Shown here: one piece after another, positions 1 through 5,975 of the stretch | Layout of the letters: the number at the start of each line of letters is the position of its first letter | Numbering within the stretch: position 1 is the stretch's first letter | Source of the DNA: Candidatus Arcanibacter lacustris | GTDB lineage: Bacteria > Pseudomonadota > Alphaproteobacteria > Rickettsiales > Arcanibacteraceae | Direction: 5' to 3' | DNA: 6,261 bases | Assembly (NCBI GenBank): GCA_000970895.1 | Contig: JYHA01000146.1 | Coordinates: 1 to 6,261, forward strand | Notes under the pieces: model-generated | What the model saw: the letters and a program-made list of their open reading frames with translations, nothing else | Told to the model about the DNA's origin: nothing | The model's database searches: none | Program-made: the position numbers and the translations under genes

Positions 1-186
1 AAATATTTTTGTTGGTCCTTCTCTGAGGATGTTTTCAGATTCGTATAGAGATATTAATGCATCAAGGTCTGGGGGGCATGGTTTGGGTCGCTTTGTTTGA
101 TTTTGAAATTCTGGTTCGGACCTTATTTCTTGAGTGTTTAATCTAAAGGGAGATTTCTTATTGGTTGTTATTTGATTATCTTTCAT
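1..186 (-). CDS. Partial unrecognised protein, N-terminal 62 residues
   Basis: A reading frame runs without a stop from an ATG at 186 down to the window edge, so only the N-terminal 62 codons are seen. A Shine-Dalgarno-like AAGGA lies about 8-9 bases upstream of the ATG (around 195-199), which supports both the gene and this start. The protein begins MKDNQITTNKKSPFRL and is hydrophilic. It has a Pro/Cys-rich stretch (RPKPCPPDLDAL, about residues 34-45) and then a segment that looks helical (LISLYESENILREG). No signal peptide, membrane segment or known motif is visible, and I do not recognise the family. The remaining codons lie to the left of the window. The frame could in principle be fortuitous, but 62 open codons in AT-rich DNA together with a well-placed ribosome site favour a real gene. 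Confidence 0.6.
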   Translation of the reverse strand, partial: MKDNQITTNKKSPFRLNTQEIRSEPEFQNQTKRPKPCPPDLDALISLYESENILREGPTKIF

Positions 187-493
187 TAGTATTTTCCTTA
201 GAGTAATTTATAGGATTTTTCTAAATGATAGATATACAAACAATAGGTTAATAAATAGCTAATGTAATAGCTTGAAGCTCCATGATGGTCAGTTTTGGTT
301 TGTTATACATAATCATGATAAAAAATTATAGAGAGCAAAATTAGCTCTTTATTTACTTTTTTGCTCTAGAATCTATTGCAAATAAACGTTAACATAAATA
401 GGAATCTAAGGGTGAATTAATAGCCAAAAACGGGCTTTATAAATCAATGTGTAAGGGACTCGAGAGTGGAGGCTTCTTACCGCAAGAAAAATT
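187..493. other. Intergenic region between divergent genes
   Basis: This 307-base stretch separates the leftward partial gene from the rightward acetyltransferase gene, so both promoters should lie here. No convincing pair of promoter boxes stands out. No tRNA-like fold is seen, and the only ORFs are trivial (for example about 20 codons from an ATG at 282, with no ribosome site). The hairpin at 332-367 is listed separately. The acetyltransferase ATG at 494 has no good Shine-Dalgarno close by; a GGAGG at about 468-472 is some 21 bases away, too far for normal use. Confidence 0.6.
332..367. other. Hairpin with two alternative pairings
   Basis: AGAGCAAAA at 332-340 is exactly complementary to TTTTGCTCT at 359-367, giving a 9-bp stem with an 18-base loop. 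The same AGAGC (332-336) can also pair with a nearer GCTCT at 344-348, giving a 5-bp stem with a 7-base loop. The two pairings exclude each other. Read on the minus strand, the shorter hairpin is followed by CTATAATTTTTT, which resembles a weak terminator, but no minus-strand gene directly upstream needs one. It could be a leader structure for the acetyltransferase gene or simply AT-rich chance. Confidence 0.4.
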
Positions 494-967
494 ATGATAG
501 AAAATTTTATACAAAGAAAAGCAAGCATTAATGATCTAAAATCAATTGTCGCCCTATTGGTCGAAGATGAGCTTGGATCTACGAGAGATCGCTTAAGTGA
601 AGAGCTGGATCCAAAATATCTAAATGCGTTCAAATTAATAGATAAAGACCCTAATCAATATTTGATGGTGGTAGAAAAAGATAATCAAATTATTGCTACT
701 TGTCATTTAACGATTATGCCATCGCTCACTTTTACGGGTTCAACTCGCATGCAAATAGAAGCAGTAAGAGTTTCGGAAAAGCTAAGGGGTCAGAAAATCG
801 GGGAATGGATGATAGAAAGGGCACTTGAATATGGGCGAGAAAATAACGTAGGAATAATTCAACTCTCAACCAATAAAAAAAGACCAAGAGCTAAAAAATT
901 CTATGAAAAATTAGGCTTTGAGGCTAGTCACGAAGGTATGAAATTATATTTAAAAGGATTAAAATGA
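494..967 (+). CDS. GNAT-family N-acetyltransferase
   Basis: This is a cytosolic acetyl-CoA-dependent acyltransferase of 157 residues, the usual size for a single-domain GNAT protein. Residues 5-30 form the N-terminal helices. Residues 57-92 (YLMVVEKDNQIIATCHLTI, then IEAVRV) form the central beta strands. Residues 98-103 (RGQKIG) are the acetyl-CoA pyrophosphate loop (motif A, Q/RxxGxG/A), with Lys where many relatives have Gly. Residues 121-142 (ending KKFYEKLGF) are motif B, with the conserved Tyr near the end of the fold. The tail EASHEGMKLYLK is typical of a GNAT subfamily whose substrates are small molecules or unknown amines, so the substrate cannot be named. ATG 494 is the only start: the frame is closed by a stop at 452-454 and there is no ATG, GTG or TTG between. 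Its stop overlaps the next small ORF (ATGA at 964-967), which suggests translational coupling. Confidence 0.88.
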   Translation: MIENFIQRKASINDLKSIVALLVEDELGSTRDRLSEELDPKYLNAFKLIDKDPNQYLMVVEKDNQIIATCHLTIMPSLTFTGSTRMQIEAVRVSEKLRGQKIGEWMIERALEYGRENNVGIIQLSTNKKRPRAKKFYEKLGFEASHEGMKLYLKGLK

Positions 968-1077
968 AGATAAAGGATTTAATTCATCTTATTTCTAAGA
1001 GAAATATGGGGGACTTAGTAAGTATAACTTTTAAAATTCAAGAGAAGAGATTTTTTAGCCAAATCATCCTTCCCTAG
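964..1077 (+). CDS. Small 37-residue ORF coupled to the acetyltransferase gene
   Basis: The ATG overlaps the acetyltransferase stop codon in an ATGA, and AGGA at 955-958 sits 5 bases upstream, a better ribosome site than that of the acetyltransferase itself. The product starts MKIKDLIHLISKRNMG and ends at a TAG at 1075-1077. It is basic and short, with no signal peptide or recognisable motif. It ends about 40 bases before the hairpin terminator shared with omp, so it would be the last cistron of a two-gene unit. It could be a real small protein, or the 5' remnant of a decayed gene, which is common in Rickettsiales. With only 37 codons, coding status is uncertain. Confidence 0.4.
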   Translation: MKIKDLIHLISKRNMGDLVSITFKIQEKRFFSQIILP

Positions 1078-1116
1078 CCAAAAACCATGGATGGATCAAG
1101 AGCGCAAAAAATGCAC

Positions 1117-1149
1117 AAAAAAAGAGGGAGGTTAAAACCCCCCTCTTTT
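1117..1149. terminator. Bidirectional hairpin terminator between convergent genes
   Basis: The arms AAAAGAGGGAGG (1120-1131) and CCCCCCTCTTTT (1138-1149) pair with one mismatch around the loop TTAAAA. On the minus strand the stem is followed by a run of seven T (complement of 1117-1123), a classic rho-independent terminator 30-60 bases after the omp stop codon. On the plus strand the T run is only four bases and lies inside the stem, so it should work less well for the acetyltransferase unit. Confidence 0.85.
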
Positions 1150-1179
1150 AATTTGTTTTCAATTAAACTTTAGTTAGAA

Positions 1180-1839
1180 CTAAAGTGAGAATTGAACACC
1201 AGCTACGAATTGATGAGCTGCAAATTTAGTTTTTATTTTGTTTGAGTTTTTAACTTTAACTCCACCAAAATCCATATATCTGTAACCAACTTTTAAATCA
1301 ACAGCGTCTGTTACTTTAACTAAAGTACCAGCACCAACTTGCCATGCAAATGATGCTCCACCTTTTGCTTTGAGACTAGTTCCATCTGAATCTGATAATT
1401 TATAAGTGTTTTTTGCCAAACCGAAACCAGCGCCTACATATGGTGTGAATGTATCACCAAAAGCTGTAACATCATAATAACCATTGATCATAGTAGCAAA
1501 TGAACTAAGTTTAGATTTTACAGTTATAGCATCTCCAAGTTCTGTTCCACTTACTTTAGTAGTTGTTGTTGGCAAGAAGTTTAAAGTAACATCAGTTCTA
1601 AAATTTGGATCAAATCTAAAACCAGCGCCAACTGCAACAAAACCATTGCCAGCTTTTTTAGCTTTTTTAGTTACTGTAATATTTTCTTGGGCTTCAAAAG
1701 AAGTTATAATTTTATCTTTGTTAGCCATTTTGCTATATCCACCTTCTAAAAGAAGATACATGCTGTTATCAGCTGCGTTAGCAACTGCTGTTGAGCCTAA
1801 TAATGCAGCAACAGTTAGTAATTTTGTAAATTTGTTCAT
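1180..1839 (-). CDS. Outer-membrane beta-barrel surface protein (opacity-porin type)
   Basis: A 219-residue exported protein. The Sec signal peptide is clear: MNKFTKLLTVAALLGSTAVA, ending in the AxA site ANA at 20-22 before ADNSMYLLLEGG. The mature 197 residues alternate polar and hydrophobic residues and are rich in Gly, Lys and Thr. Barrel strands are recognisable at GFVAVGAGFRF (about 65-75), FATMINGYYDV, FTPYVGAGFGLA (about 130-142), FAWQVGAGTLVKV, VDLKVGYRYMDF (about 181-192) and the closing strand HQFVAGVQFSL. This matches the 8-stranded OMP_b-brl/opacity family (COG3637 type) to which small Rickettsia surface adhesins such as Adr1/Adr2 belong. I cannot assign it to a specific member. 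The terminal residue is Leu, with Phe at -2 rather than the usual final Phe. Start: ATG 1839 with AGGAA at the expected distance (about 7 bases). It is flanked by its own promoter and terminator, so it is a single-gene unit. The Lys-rich stretch near residues 58-63 may be a periplasmic turn or surface loop. Confidence 0.87.
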   Translation of the reverse strand: MNKFTKLLTVAALLGSTAVANAADNSMYLLLEGGYSKMANKDKIITSFEAQENITVTKKAKKAGNGFVAVGAGFRFDPNFRTDVTLNFLPTTTTKVSGTELGDAITVKSKLSSFATMINGYYDVTAFGDTFTPYVGAGFGLAKNTYKLSDSDGTSLKAKGGASFAWQVGAGTLVKVTDAVDLKVGYRYMDFGGVKVKNSNKIKTKFAAHQFVAGVQFSL

Positions 1840-1843
1840 AATG

Positions 1844-1852
1844 TTATTCCTA
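1844..1852 (-). promoter_or_regulatory. Ribosome binding site of the omp gene
   Basis: The minus strand reads TATAGGAATAACATTATG. AGGAA lies about 7 bases before the ATG at 1839, fixing the start just ahead of the signal peptide. Confidence 0.7.
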
Positions 1853-1885
1853 TAAAAATAGTTATTTAAAATAATTAATAAGTCA

Positions 1886-1914
1886 TATATACAAAATAAT
1901 TAGATCTATGTAAA
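1886..1914 (-). promoter_or_regulatory. Sigma-70-type promoter of the omp gene
   Basis: On the minus strand, TTTACA (complement of 1909-1914) is separated by exactly 17 bases from TATATA (complement of 1886-1891). Transcription would begin near 1878-1880, giving a leader of about 40 bases. The boxes are 5/6 and 4-5/6 matches to TTGACA/TATAAT with ideal spacing, and they lie in the gap between comEC and omp. This implies that omp is transcribed independently of comEC. Confidence 0.75.
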
Positions 1915-1962
1915 GTATTTTATTTTGTTTTGGGGGTGAAAACTAGTATTTTTGTGACTTAA

Positions 1963-3975
1963 TTACCACGGTCTATTTTTCTTAGTTATTGATTTAGCTA
2001 CGATATATCCATTTTTTAGATAGATAAAATCTGTTGTAAAATCGTCACTAATGTTTAATTTTTCATTAAGAAACTCTGGTTTCCCTGTCAAATGTAGGTA
2101 TTTTTTATCATCACAAGTAAATTTTAAATGACTATTATTATATATATAATGACAATATTCTCCCTCTTTATAAAAAAACTCATTATTATCAGTATAATAA
2201 GAGACGTTATCTGTCCCCATATATTTAAGCCAGAGGTTTTTAGTGAATTTTCCTAACTTCTTTGATGATAAGATCATCTGATTATCCTCATCAAAATAAG
2301 CAAAGATTTTAGTTTTGCCATCTATAATTAATATTGGCCTTGGAGCGGCAATCATTAAAACCACCCCAATAATCATAGGTATAACACCAAACAAACGATA
2401 ATGATCTTTAAAAAGACAATAAATAAGCCCTCCTATAGATATTAAAGCCAAAGTTAACGTGCTCATATGAGGGATGTTTATAGAGGCATAAGGCAATCCA
2501 CTTATATAATCTGCAATGACAATCATCTTAGAAATCGCCCAAGACATAGGAATGAGTGCTAGCTTTAACAAATTTAGTGGATATAGAATGAATCCCAAAA
2601 TCACACAAGGCATAATGATAAAAGAGGTGAGGGGTACTGCCAGTAGATTAGCAAGCACTGAATAAGTAGAAAATTGATTAAAATGATAAATCACATAAGG
2701 AGCAGTAGCCGCCCCTGCTATAATTGATGAAAAAGTAGTTGAGATAAAATAAAGCCTGATTTTACTATAGATATTATCCTGCATGGGAAATTTACTTATA
2801 TAATATGAGTAGCTGGCAATTAAGGCTATTACTGCTGCAAAAGACATCTGAAAACTAGGATTGAGGATATTTTGCGGAGAGATGATCAGAATTAAGAGTC
2901 CTGCTAAAAATATGCTCCTCATTGCAGAATTAATCCGATCAAACATCACAGCAAATATTGTCATTGCCACCATAATAAATGATCTAATGGCAGCAACCTG
3001 TAGGCCTGAGATCAGTAAATAAGCAAAGCTACCTAGCAATGCTATGATACTGGCTATTTTTTTAGAATGAAGCTTGGCTGTGTAACTATATAATAGGTTA
3101 ATGATAATCCTACTGGCAAAATAACAAATCATAGCCATTAGTGATAAATGCATACCAGAGACTGATAATATATGAGAAATTCCAGCTATTCTCATATTGG
3201 TTAGAATCTTCTCTTCAATACCATTATATTCCCCGATCATTAGGGCGCTTGCGATATTGCCAGTTTTAGGTCCAATTATGCCATTAATATCGCTGAGCAT
3301 CTTGCTTCTAAACTTGCCAACTTTGCTCATAATATTGTTATTTTTAGCTTTTTTTAGAATTTTAGCCTCAGATATAGCATAGCCCACTGCGCCAATCTGC
3401 TCAAAATAGCTCCTGAGAGCAAAATCATATCCATCTTGTGTAATTTGCGCTGGGGGTTTGTTGATGTTGGCCATAATGCTAATCTCATCACCAGGTTTGG
3501 CATTATTAAGACTGGTTTTGGCAAGTAGCTTTAGCTTTTTTAAACGAATATCTTGGTTTTTAATTACAGGATCATCGATAATAATTTTCTTACCATTACT
3601 AACAATAGAAATGTCTGATATGATTCCTGTGATATGACAAAATTTAATTTCAGCAGATAATATGGGTGCTTTCAATGAGATAGCTCTAGTTTGGGTGATA
3701 AGAAAGCCCAGAGCAATGTAAAATAATATTACAAAAACTATGGATTTATTAAATAAAGCAGCTAGAATGATCATGCTTATAATCGGGTAAATGATTGATG
3801 GTTCATTATTTAAGCTAAAATAGCAGCATATTCCTATTGAATATAAGACAATGATCCATGGTAATAATAATTCTTGTTGAGAAGAAATAATTTCTTCGAG
3901 TGTAAAGGTAAGTTTGGTTTTTAAATTATTAAATAATAAATTAGCTTGGTTGGTAATGTTTTTGATATTTAACAT
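1963..3975 (-). CDS. comEC: ComEC/Rec2-family DNA uptake channel protein
   Basis: An inner-membrane protein of 670 residues that, in the ComEC/Rec2 family, forms the channel for single-stranded DNA entry in natural transformation. Residues 36-100 hold the first membrane helices. Residues 110-205 form the soluble DUF4131/OB-like domain, with the alphaproteobacterial signature DGYDFALRSYFEQIGAVGYA (181-200). Residues 235-540 are the multi-helix Competence domain, with the hallmark SHILSVSGMHLSL (267-279), the LQVAAIRSF helix (325-333) and NPSFQMSFAAV (372-382). Residues 545-670 are a short soluble C-terminal domain beginning RPILIIDG. No HxHxDH metal-binding motif is present, so it lacks a visible metallo-beta-lactamase nuclease centre, as in many alphaproteobacterial ComECs. 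Start: ATG 3975 has AAGGAAGG 5 bases upstream; an in-frame ATG at 4011 has no ribosome site. The 5' end overlaps the divergent PAP2 gene. Whether this cell is competent cannot be judged; no other com gene is in the window. Confidence 0.93.
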   Translation of the reverse strand: MLNIKNITNQANLLFNNLKTKLTFTLEEIISSQQELLLPWIIVLYSIGICCYFSLNNEPSIIYPIISMIILAALFNKSIVFVILFYIALGFLITQTRAISLKAPILSAEIKFCHITGIISDISIVSNGKKIIIDDPVIKNQDIRLKKLKLLAKTSLNNAKPGDEISIMANINKPPAQITQDGYDFALRSYFEQIGAVGYAISEAKILKKAKNNNIMSKVGKFRSKMLSDINGIIGPKTGNIASALMIGEYNGIEEKILTNMRIAGISHILSVSGMHLSLMAMICYFASRIIINLLYSYTAKLHSKKIASIIALLGSFAYLLISGLQVAAIRSFIMVAMTIFAVMFDRINSAMRSIFLAGLLILIISPQNILNPSFQMSFAAVIALIASYSYYISKFPMQDNIYSKIRLYFISTTFSSIIAGAATAPYVIYHFNQFSTYSVLANLLAVPLTSFIIMPCVILGFILYPLNLLKLALIPMSWAISKMIVIADYISGLPYASINIPHMSTLTLALISIGGLIYCLFKDHYRLFGVIPMIIGVVLMIAAPRPILIIDGKTKIFAYFDEDNQMILSSKKLGKFTKNLWLKYMGTDNVSYYTDNNEFFYKEGEYCHYIYNNSHLKFTCDDKKYLHLTGKPEFLNEKLNISDDFTTDFIYLKNGYIVAKSITKKNRPW
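3904..3908 (+). promoter_or_regulatory. Ribosome site supporting the TTG start of the PAP2 gene
   Basis: AAAGG lies 5 bases before TTG 3914. The next in-frame start, ATG 3956, would remove the first 14 residues, including part of the first membrane helix. The site lies inside the comEC coding sequence on the opposite strand. Confidence 0.5.
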
Positions 3976-4600
3976 TGCAGCCTTCCTTTTATATCCCCAA
4001 ATAGATATCAAATTTAGTAATTTATTTTATAGACCGGGTCTGGGCTTTATCTATAAGGACAATATTTGTCTAATATTAATCCATAGATCGATTTATATAA
4101 TCTCATATATAATAATAGCATATCTTATATTATCTCTATTATACAATATAATAACAAGTAAAAAACTATTTGAGTTGTTTGGTAAAAAAGATCTGATTTA
4201 TGTGCTTTTATGCTTAGCGATTGGACCGGGCCTGATCGTTAATTACGCTTTTAAAGATAATATTTTTGGTAGGGCAAGGCCTTGTAACATAGAAGAATTT
4301 GGTGGGGATAAAAACTTCACCCCTATTTTTACCATCTCAGATAATTGTAGTAAGAATTGTTCTTTTACCTCAGGACATGCGGCATTAGCATTTTTCCTAA
4401 CATCATTTGCTTTTGTAGCAAAATCTCGCTCCAGATTAATTTTCATATCAGCAATGATTTTCGGTGTGATAGTTAGTATGGGTAGAGTGATCCAAGGAGG
4501 ACATTTCTTAAGCGATGTAATTTTTTCAGGGATAATAGTGATTGCCGTTAATATGGGGATCGCTCGTTTGTTTGCTTGTCAAGAGGCGTTATTAAAATAG
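3914..4600 (+). CDS. PAP2-family membrane lipid phosphatase
   Basis: An integral membrane phosphatase of 228 residues with about six helices (about 9-27, 52-79, 92-110, 156-169, 174-190, 201-218). The three PAP2 catalytic motifs are present in order: K114...R122-P123 (KDNIFGRARP), TSGH at 152-155, and R191...H197...D201 (RVIQGGHFLSD). In this family His155 and His197 form the phospho-histidine/acid-base pair, facing the periplasm. The GGHFLSD context is common in LpxE/LpxF-type lipid A phosphatases and related phosphatidylglycerophosphate or undecaprenyl-diphosphate phosphatases; the substrate cannot be chosen from sequence. Motif 1 has seven residues between Lys and Arg-Pro instead of six, and motif 2 has Thr instead of Pro before SGH. 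Start: TTG 3914 with AAAGG 5 bases upstream keeps the whole first helix; ATG 3956 would cut into it. Cys145 and Cys149 lie just before motif 2. Its 5' end overlaps comEC on the other strand, so its promoter must lie within comEC. Confidence 0.88.
   Translation: MVFKLLNNKLAWLVMFLIFNIAAFLLYPQIDIKFSNLFYRPGLGFIYKDNICLILIHRSIYIISYIIIAYLILSLLYNIITSKKLFELFGKKDLIYVLLCLAIGPGLIVNYAFKDNIFGRARPCNIEEFGGDKNFTPIFTISDNCSKNCSFTSGHAALAFFLTSFAFVAKSRSRLIFISAMIFGVIVSMGRVIQGGHFLSDVIFSGIIVIAVNMGIARLFACQEALLK
3981..3988 (-). promoter_or_regulatory. Strong ribosome binding site that fixes the comEC start
   Basis: The minus strand reads AAGGAAGGCTGCAATG: an 8-base purine-rich Shine-Dalgarno, 5 bases before ATG 3975. 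This decides the start against the in-frame ATG at 4011, which would add 12 residues (MISIWGYKRKAA) and has no such site. The sequence lies inside the PAP2 coding region on the other strand. Confidence 0.75.
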
Positions 4601-4640
4601 TTTTCATCGGTGGGGTTGTGCCTTAAGTCTTATAAAAAGG

Positions 4641-4774
4641 TCGTCATCCTGGAGTAAATTCAGCTTTAGCTGAATTTGCGATAGGATCCATGGGCAATTT
4701 GCAAACTCCTCACTTAGCTAAAGTTAAGGACCCTATCGGTCGACTTAAGGCTTCCCTTTAAGGCGTGACGAAAG
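4641..4774 (-). repeat. Modular palindromic repeat, copy 1 (Rickettsia palindromic-element style)
   Basis: A 134-base intergenic palindrome between the convergent PAP2 and glutaredoxin genes, oriented on the minus strand to match copy 2. The ends TCGTCA (4641-4646) and TGACGA (4766-4771) are inverted. The inner arms CGATAGGATCC (4679-4689) and GGACCCTATCG (4728-4738) pair with one mismatch. Beside the left end sits a perfect 10-bp hairpin, AAATTCAGCT/AGCTGAATTT (4656-4677). Blocks identical to copy 2 are 4641-4654 (14 bases), 4678-4689 (12 bases) and 4728-4742 (15 bases); the DNA between them is unrelated. A further inverted pair, CCTTAAGTC (4621-4629) and GACTTAAGG (4742-4750), straddles the left end. 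No ORF or transposase is present. The naming as a Rickettsia palindromic element is by analogy only. Confidence 0.8.
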
Positions 4775-4803
4775 ATGGGTGTATTTTTATATCCTGAAGC
4801 TGT

Positions 4804-4819
4804 AAGGAGGTTTCTCCTT
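4804..4819 (-). terminator. Hairpin downstream of the redox operon
   Basis: AAGGAG (4804-4809) and CTCCTT (4814-4819) form a perfect 6-bp stem with a 4-base loop, about 30 bases after the glutaredoxin stop. No T run follows on the minus strand (ACAGCTTCAGG comes next), so it is at best a weak terminator or an RNA 3'-end-protecting hairpin. The palindromic repeat beyond it could also stop or stabilise transcripts. Confidence 0.4.
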
Positions 4820-4846
4820 CTTATCCCCAAGCTGAAGTAATGTAAC

Positions 4847-5110
4847 CTACAAATACACCGTCAATAATGGATCTAGTTTTCCTTGCTCATTTAAAGCATA
4901 AAGATCGTCACAACCACCAATATGTTGTTTGCCTATAAAAATTTGTGGCACTGTTTTTCTACCAGATGATTTTGCCAGCATCTCCTCTAGCAAACTAGCA
5001 TTATCGGTAATATCTATTTCTTGATAAGAAACTTTCTTCATTTTAAATAATTGCTTTGCCTTCACGCAGTAAGGGCAATGAGATTTAGTATAAATTATTA
5101 TTTCTGCCAT
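4847..5110 (-). CDS. grxC: Glutaredoxin 3 (GrxC type)
   Basis: A cytosolic dithiol glutaredoxin of 87 residues, the normal length for bacterial Grx3. It reduces protein disulfides and protein-glutathione mixed disulfides using glutathione. The fold is complete: beta-1 EIIIYTKSH (3-11), active site CPYC (12-15), helix 1 (16-27), beta-2 YQEIDIT (29-35), the TVPQIFI segment with its cis-Pro at 55 (53-59), and the glutathione-binding GGCDDLYAL (65-73). Cys67 is the extra cysteine often found in Grx3. ATG 5110 has GAGG 5 bases upstream. It starts only 14 bases after the stop of the DsbA-like gene on the same strand, with no promoter between, so the two are almost surely cotranscribed. The pairing puts a periplasmic oxidising or isomerising thiol enzyme and a cytosolic reductase under one control, although the proteins act in different compartments. 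Confidence 0.95.
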   Translation of the reverse strand: MAEIIIYTKSHCPYCVKAKQLFKMKKVSYQEIDITDNASLLEEMLAKSSGRKTVPQIFIGKQHIGGCDDLYALNEQGKLDPLLTVYL

Positions 5111-5124
5111 ATATACCTCGCTCT

Positions 5125-5931
5125 TTATTTTGATTTATTTTTTCTAATCTCAGCAATTTTGGCTTTGAAATTATCTAAATCTAGAGCGCCAGGAATCAAT
5201 TCTCCATTGATGATAAAGGCTGGAGTGCCGTTTATATTGACATCTTTCGCTAGATCTCTAATTCTAGTCAATTCTTCTTCTATGGATTTTTTCGTCATAG
5301 TCTGCTCAAACATAGCAAAATCAAATCCTAATTCTTTGACTAGGTTATTAATAGATTCCTTATTAATTTGCTTGATTTCCATCAGCTTATTATGAAATGT
5401 TACATATTTTTTAGCATCCATCTCAAAAATAGCTAAGGCTGATTTAGCAGCCAAATAAGAATCTTCACCCAAAATAGGATATTGTTTGAAAATCACTTTA
5501 AGATTTTTATCTTCAGCTACTAATTGATTGACTGTCTTATTAGCTGTTTTGCAATAACCACATCTATAGTCAAAAAATTCTACTATTACGACATCAGCAT
5601 CATTCTTTCCTTCGAAAGGAGATGTTTTAGTGCTTTCTATTTCTTTTTTGCGTGATGAAATCGCTACTTTAGCCTTTTCCTCAGACTCTTTCATAGTTTT
5701 TTCATGAGCTGCTTTTAGGGAATCCGCAATTAATTCAGGATTATTTTGCAGATATTCTTTTACGATTAATTCTATCTGTTCTTTGTTCATGTTATTTCCA
5801 GAGGCAATAGCCATCTCATCAAAAAAGAAACTCTTTACTGAATAGATAACAACACCTAGAGTCAGCGCCAAAATAATCATCATTCCTTTAGATGAACGAT
5901 TTCTACTTCTATTATTATATGAACGATACAT
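5125..5931 (-). CDS. Membrane-anchored DsbA/ScsC-like thiol-disulfide oxidoreductase
   Basis: A 268-residue periplasmic-facing thioredoxin-fold protein that makes or rearranges disulfides in exported proteins. Residues 1-16 are very basic (RSYNNRSRNRSSK). Residues 17-37 form a single hydrophobic helix with no clear cleavage site, so it is probably an uncleaved anchor. Residues 48-100 are a long, charged helical region (EQIELIVKEYLQNNPELIAD onward) resembling the ScsC N-terminal oligomerisation domain. Residues 112-265 are the DsbA domain: VVIVEFFDYRCGYC has the CGYC active site at 124-127, an inserted helical domain follows (about 155-225), and the cis-Pro loop is NGTPAFIING (Pro237). This matches the rickettsial DsbA/Com1-like family. 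DsbA versus isomerase activity cannot be settled; a trimer-type N-terminus would favour an isomerase-like role. ATG 5931 has only a distant AAGG, so initiation may be weak. It is first in the operon with grxC and has its own promoter. Confidence 0.92.
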   Translation of the reverse strand: MYRSYNNRSRNRSSKGMMIILALTLGVVIYSVKSFFFDEMAIASGNNMNKEQIELIVKEYLQNNPELIADSLKAAHEKTMKESEEKAKVAISSRKKEIESTKTSPFEGKNDADVVIVEFFDYRCGYCKTANKTVNQLVAEDKNLKVIFKQYPILGEDSYLAAKSALAIFEMDAKKYVTFHNKLMEIKQINKESINNLVKELGFDFAMFEQTMTKKSIEEELTRIRDLAKDVNINGTPAFIINGELIPGALDLDNFKAKIAEIRKNKSK

Positions 5932-5975
5932 AAATTAAAAAACCTTATAGAAAATATTAAAGATATATTGGCCTA

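Noticed and set aside
282..344. A 20-codon plus-strand ORF in the left intergenic region
   Set aside because: It has no ribosome site, is very short, and ends in the hairpin.
406..633. A 75-codon minus-strand ORF overlapping the acetyltransferase start
   Set aside because: It begins at a TTG inside the acetyltransferase gene on the other strand, is low-complexity (Ser-rich), and has no supporting signals.
1484..1855. A 123-codon plus-strand ORF opposite the omp gene
   Set aside because: It is antisense to a well-supported signal-peptide beta-barrel gene; its hydrophobic runs mirror the omp codons and it would run over the omp ribosome site.
3197..3382. A 61-codon hydrophobic plus-strand ORF inside comEC
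   Set aside because: It is antisense to conserved ComEC sequence with no separate signals.
3976..4011. N-terminal extension of ComEC from ATG 4011
   Set aside because: It lacks a Shine-Dalgarno, while ATG 3975 has AAGGAAGG 5 bases upstream.
4243..4446. A 67-codon minus-strand ORF opposite the PAP2 gene
   Set aside because: It covers the PAP2 catalytic motifs in antisense; no ribosome site or family resemblance.
4641..4774. The repeat as a CRISPR array or a tRNA-like gene
   Set aside because: There is one palindrome, not regular direct repeats with spacers, and no cloverleaf can be drawn.
5051..5395. A 114-codon plus-strand ORF opposite grxC and dsbA
   Set aside because: It spans the junction of two clearly real genes on the other strand, and its composition is the complement of their Lys/Glu-rich codons.
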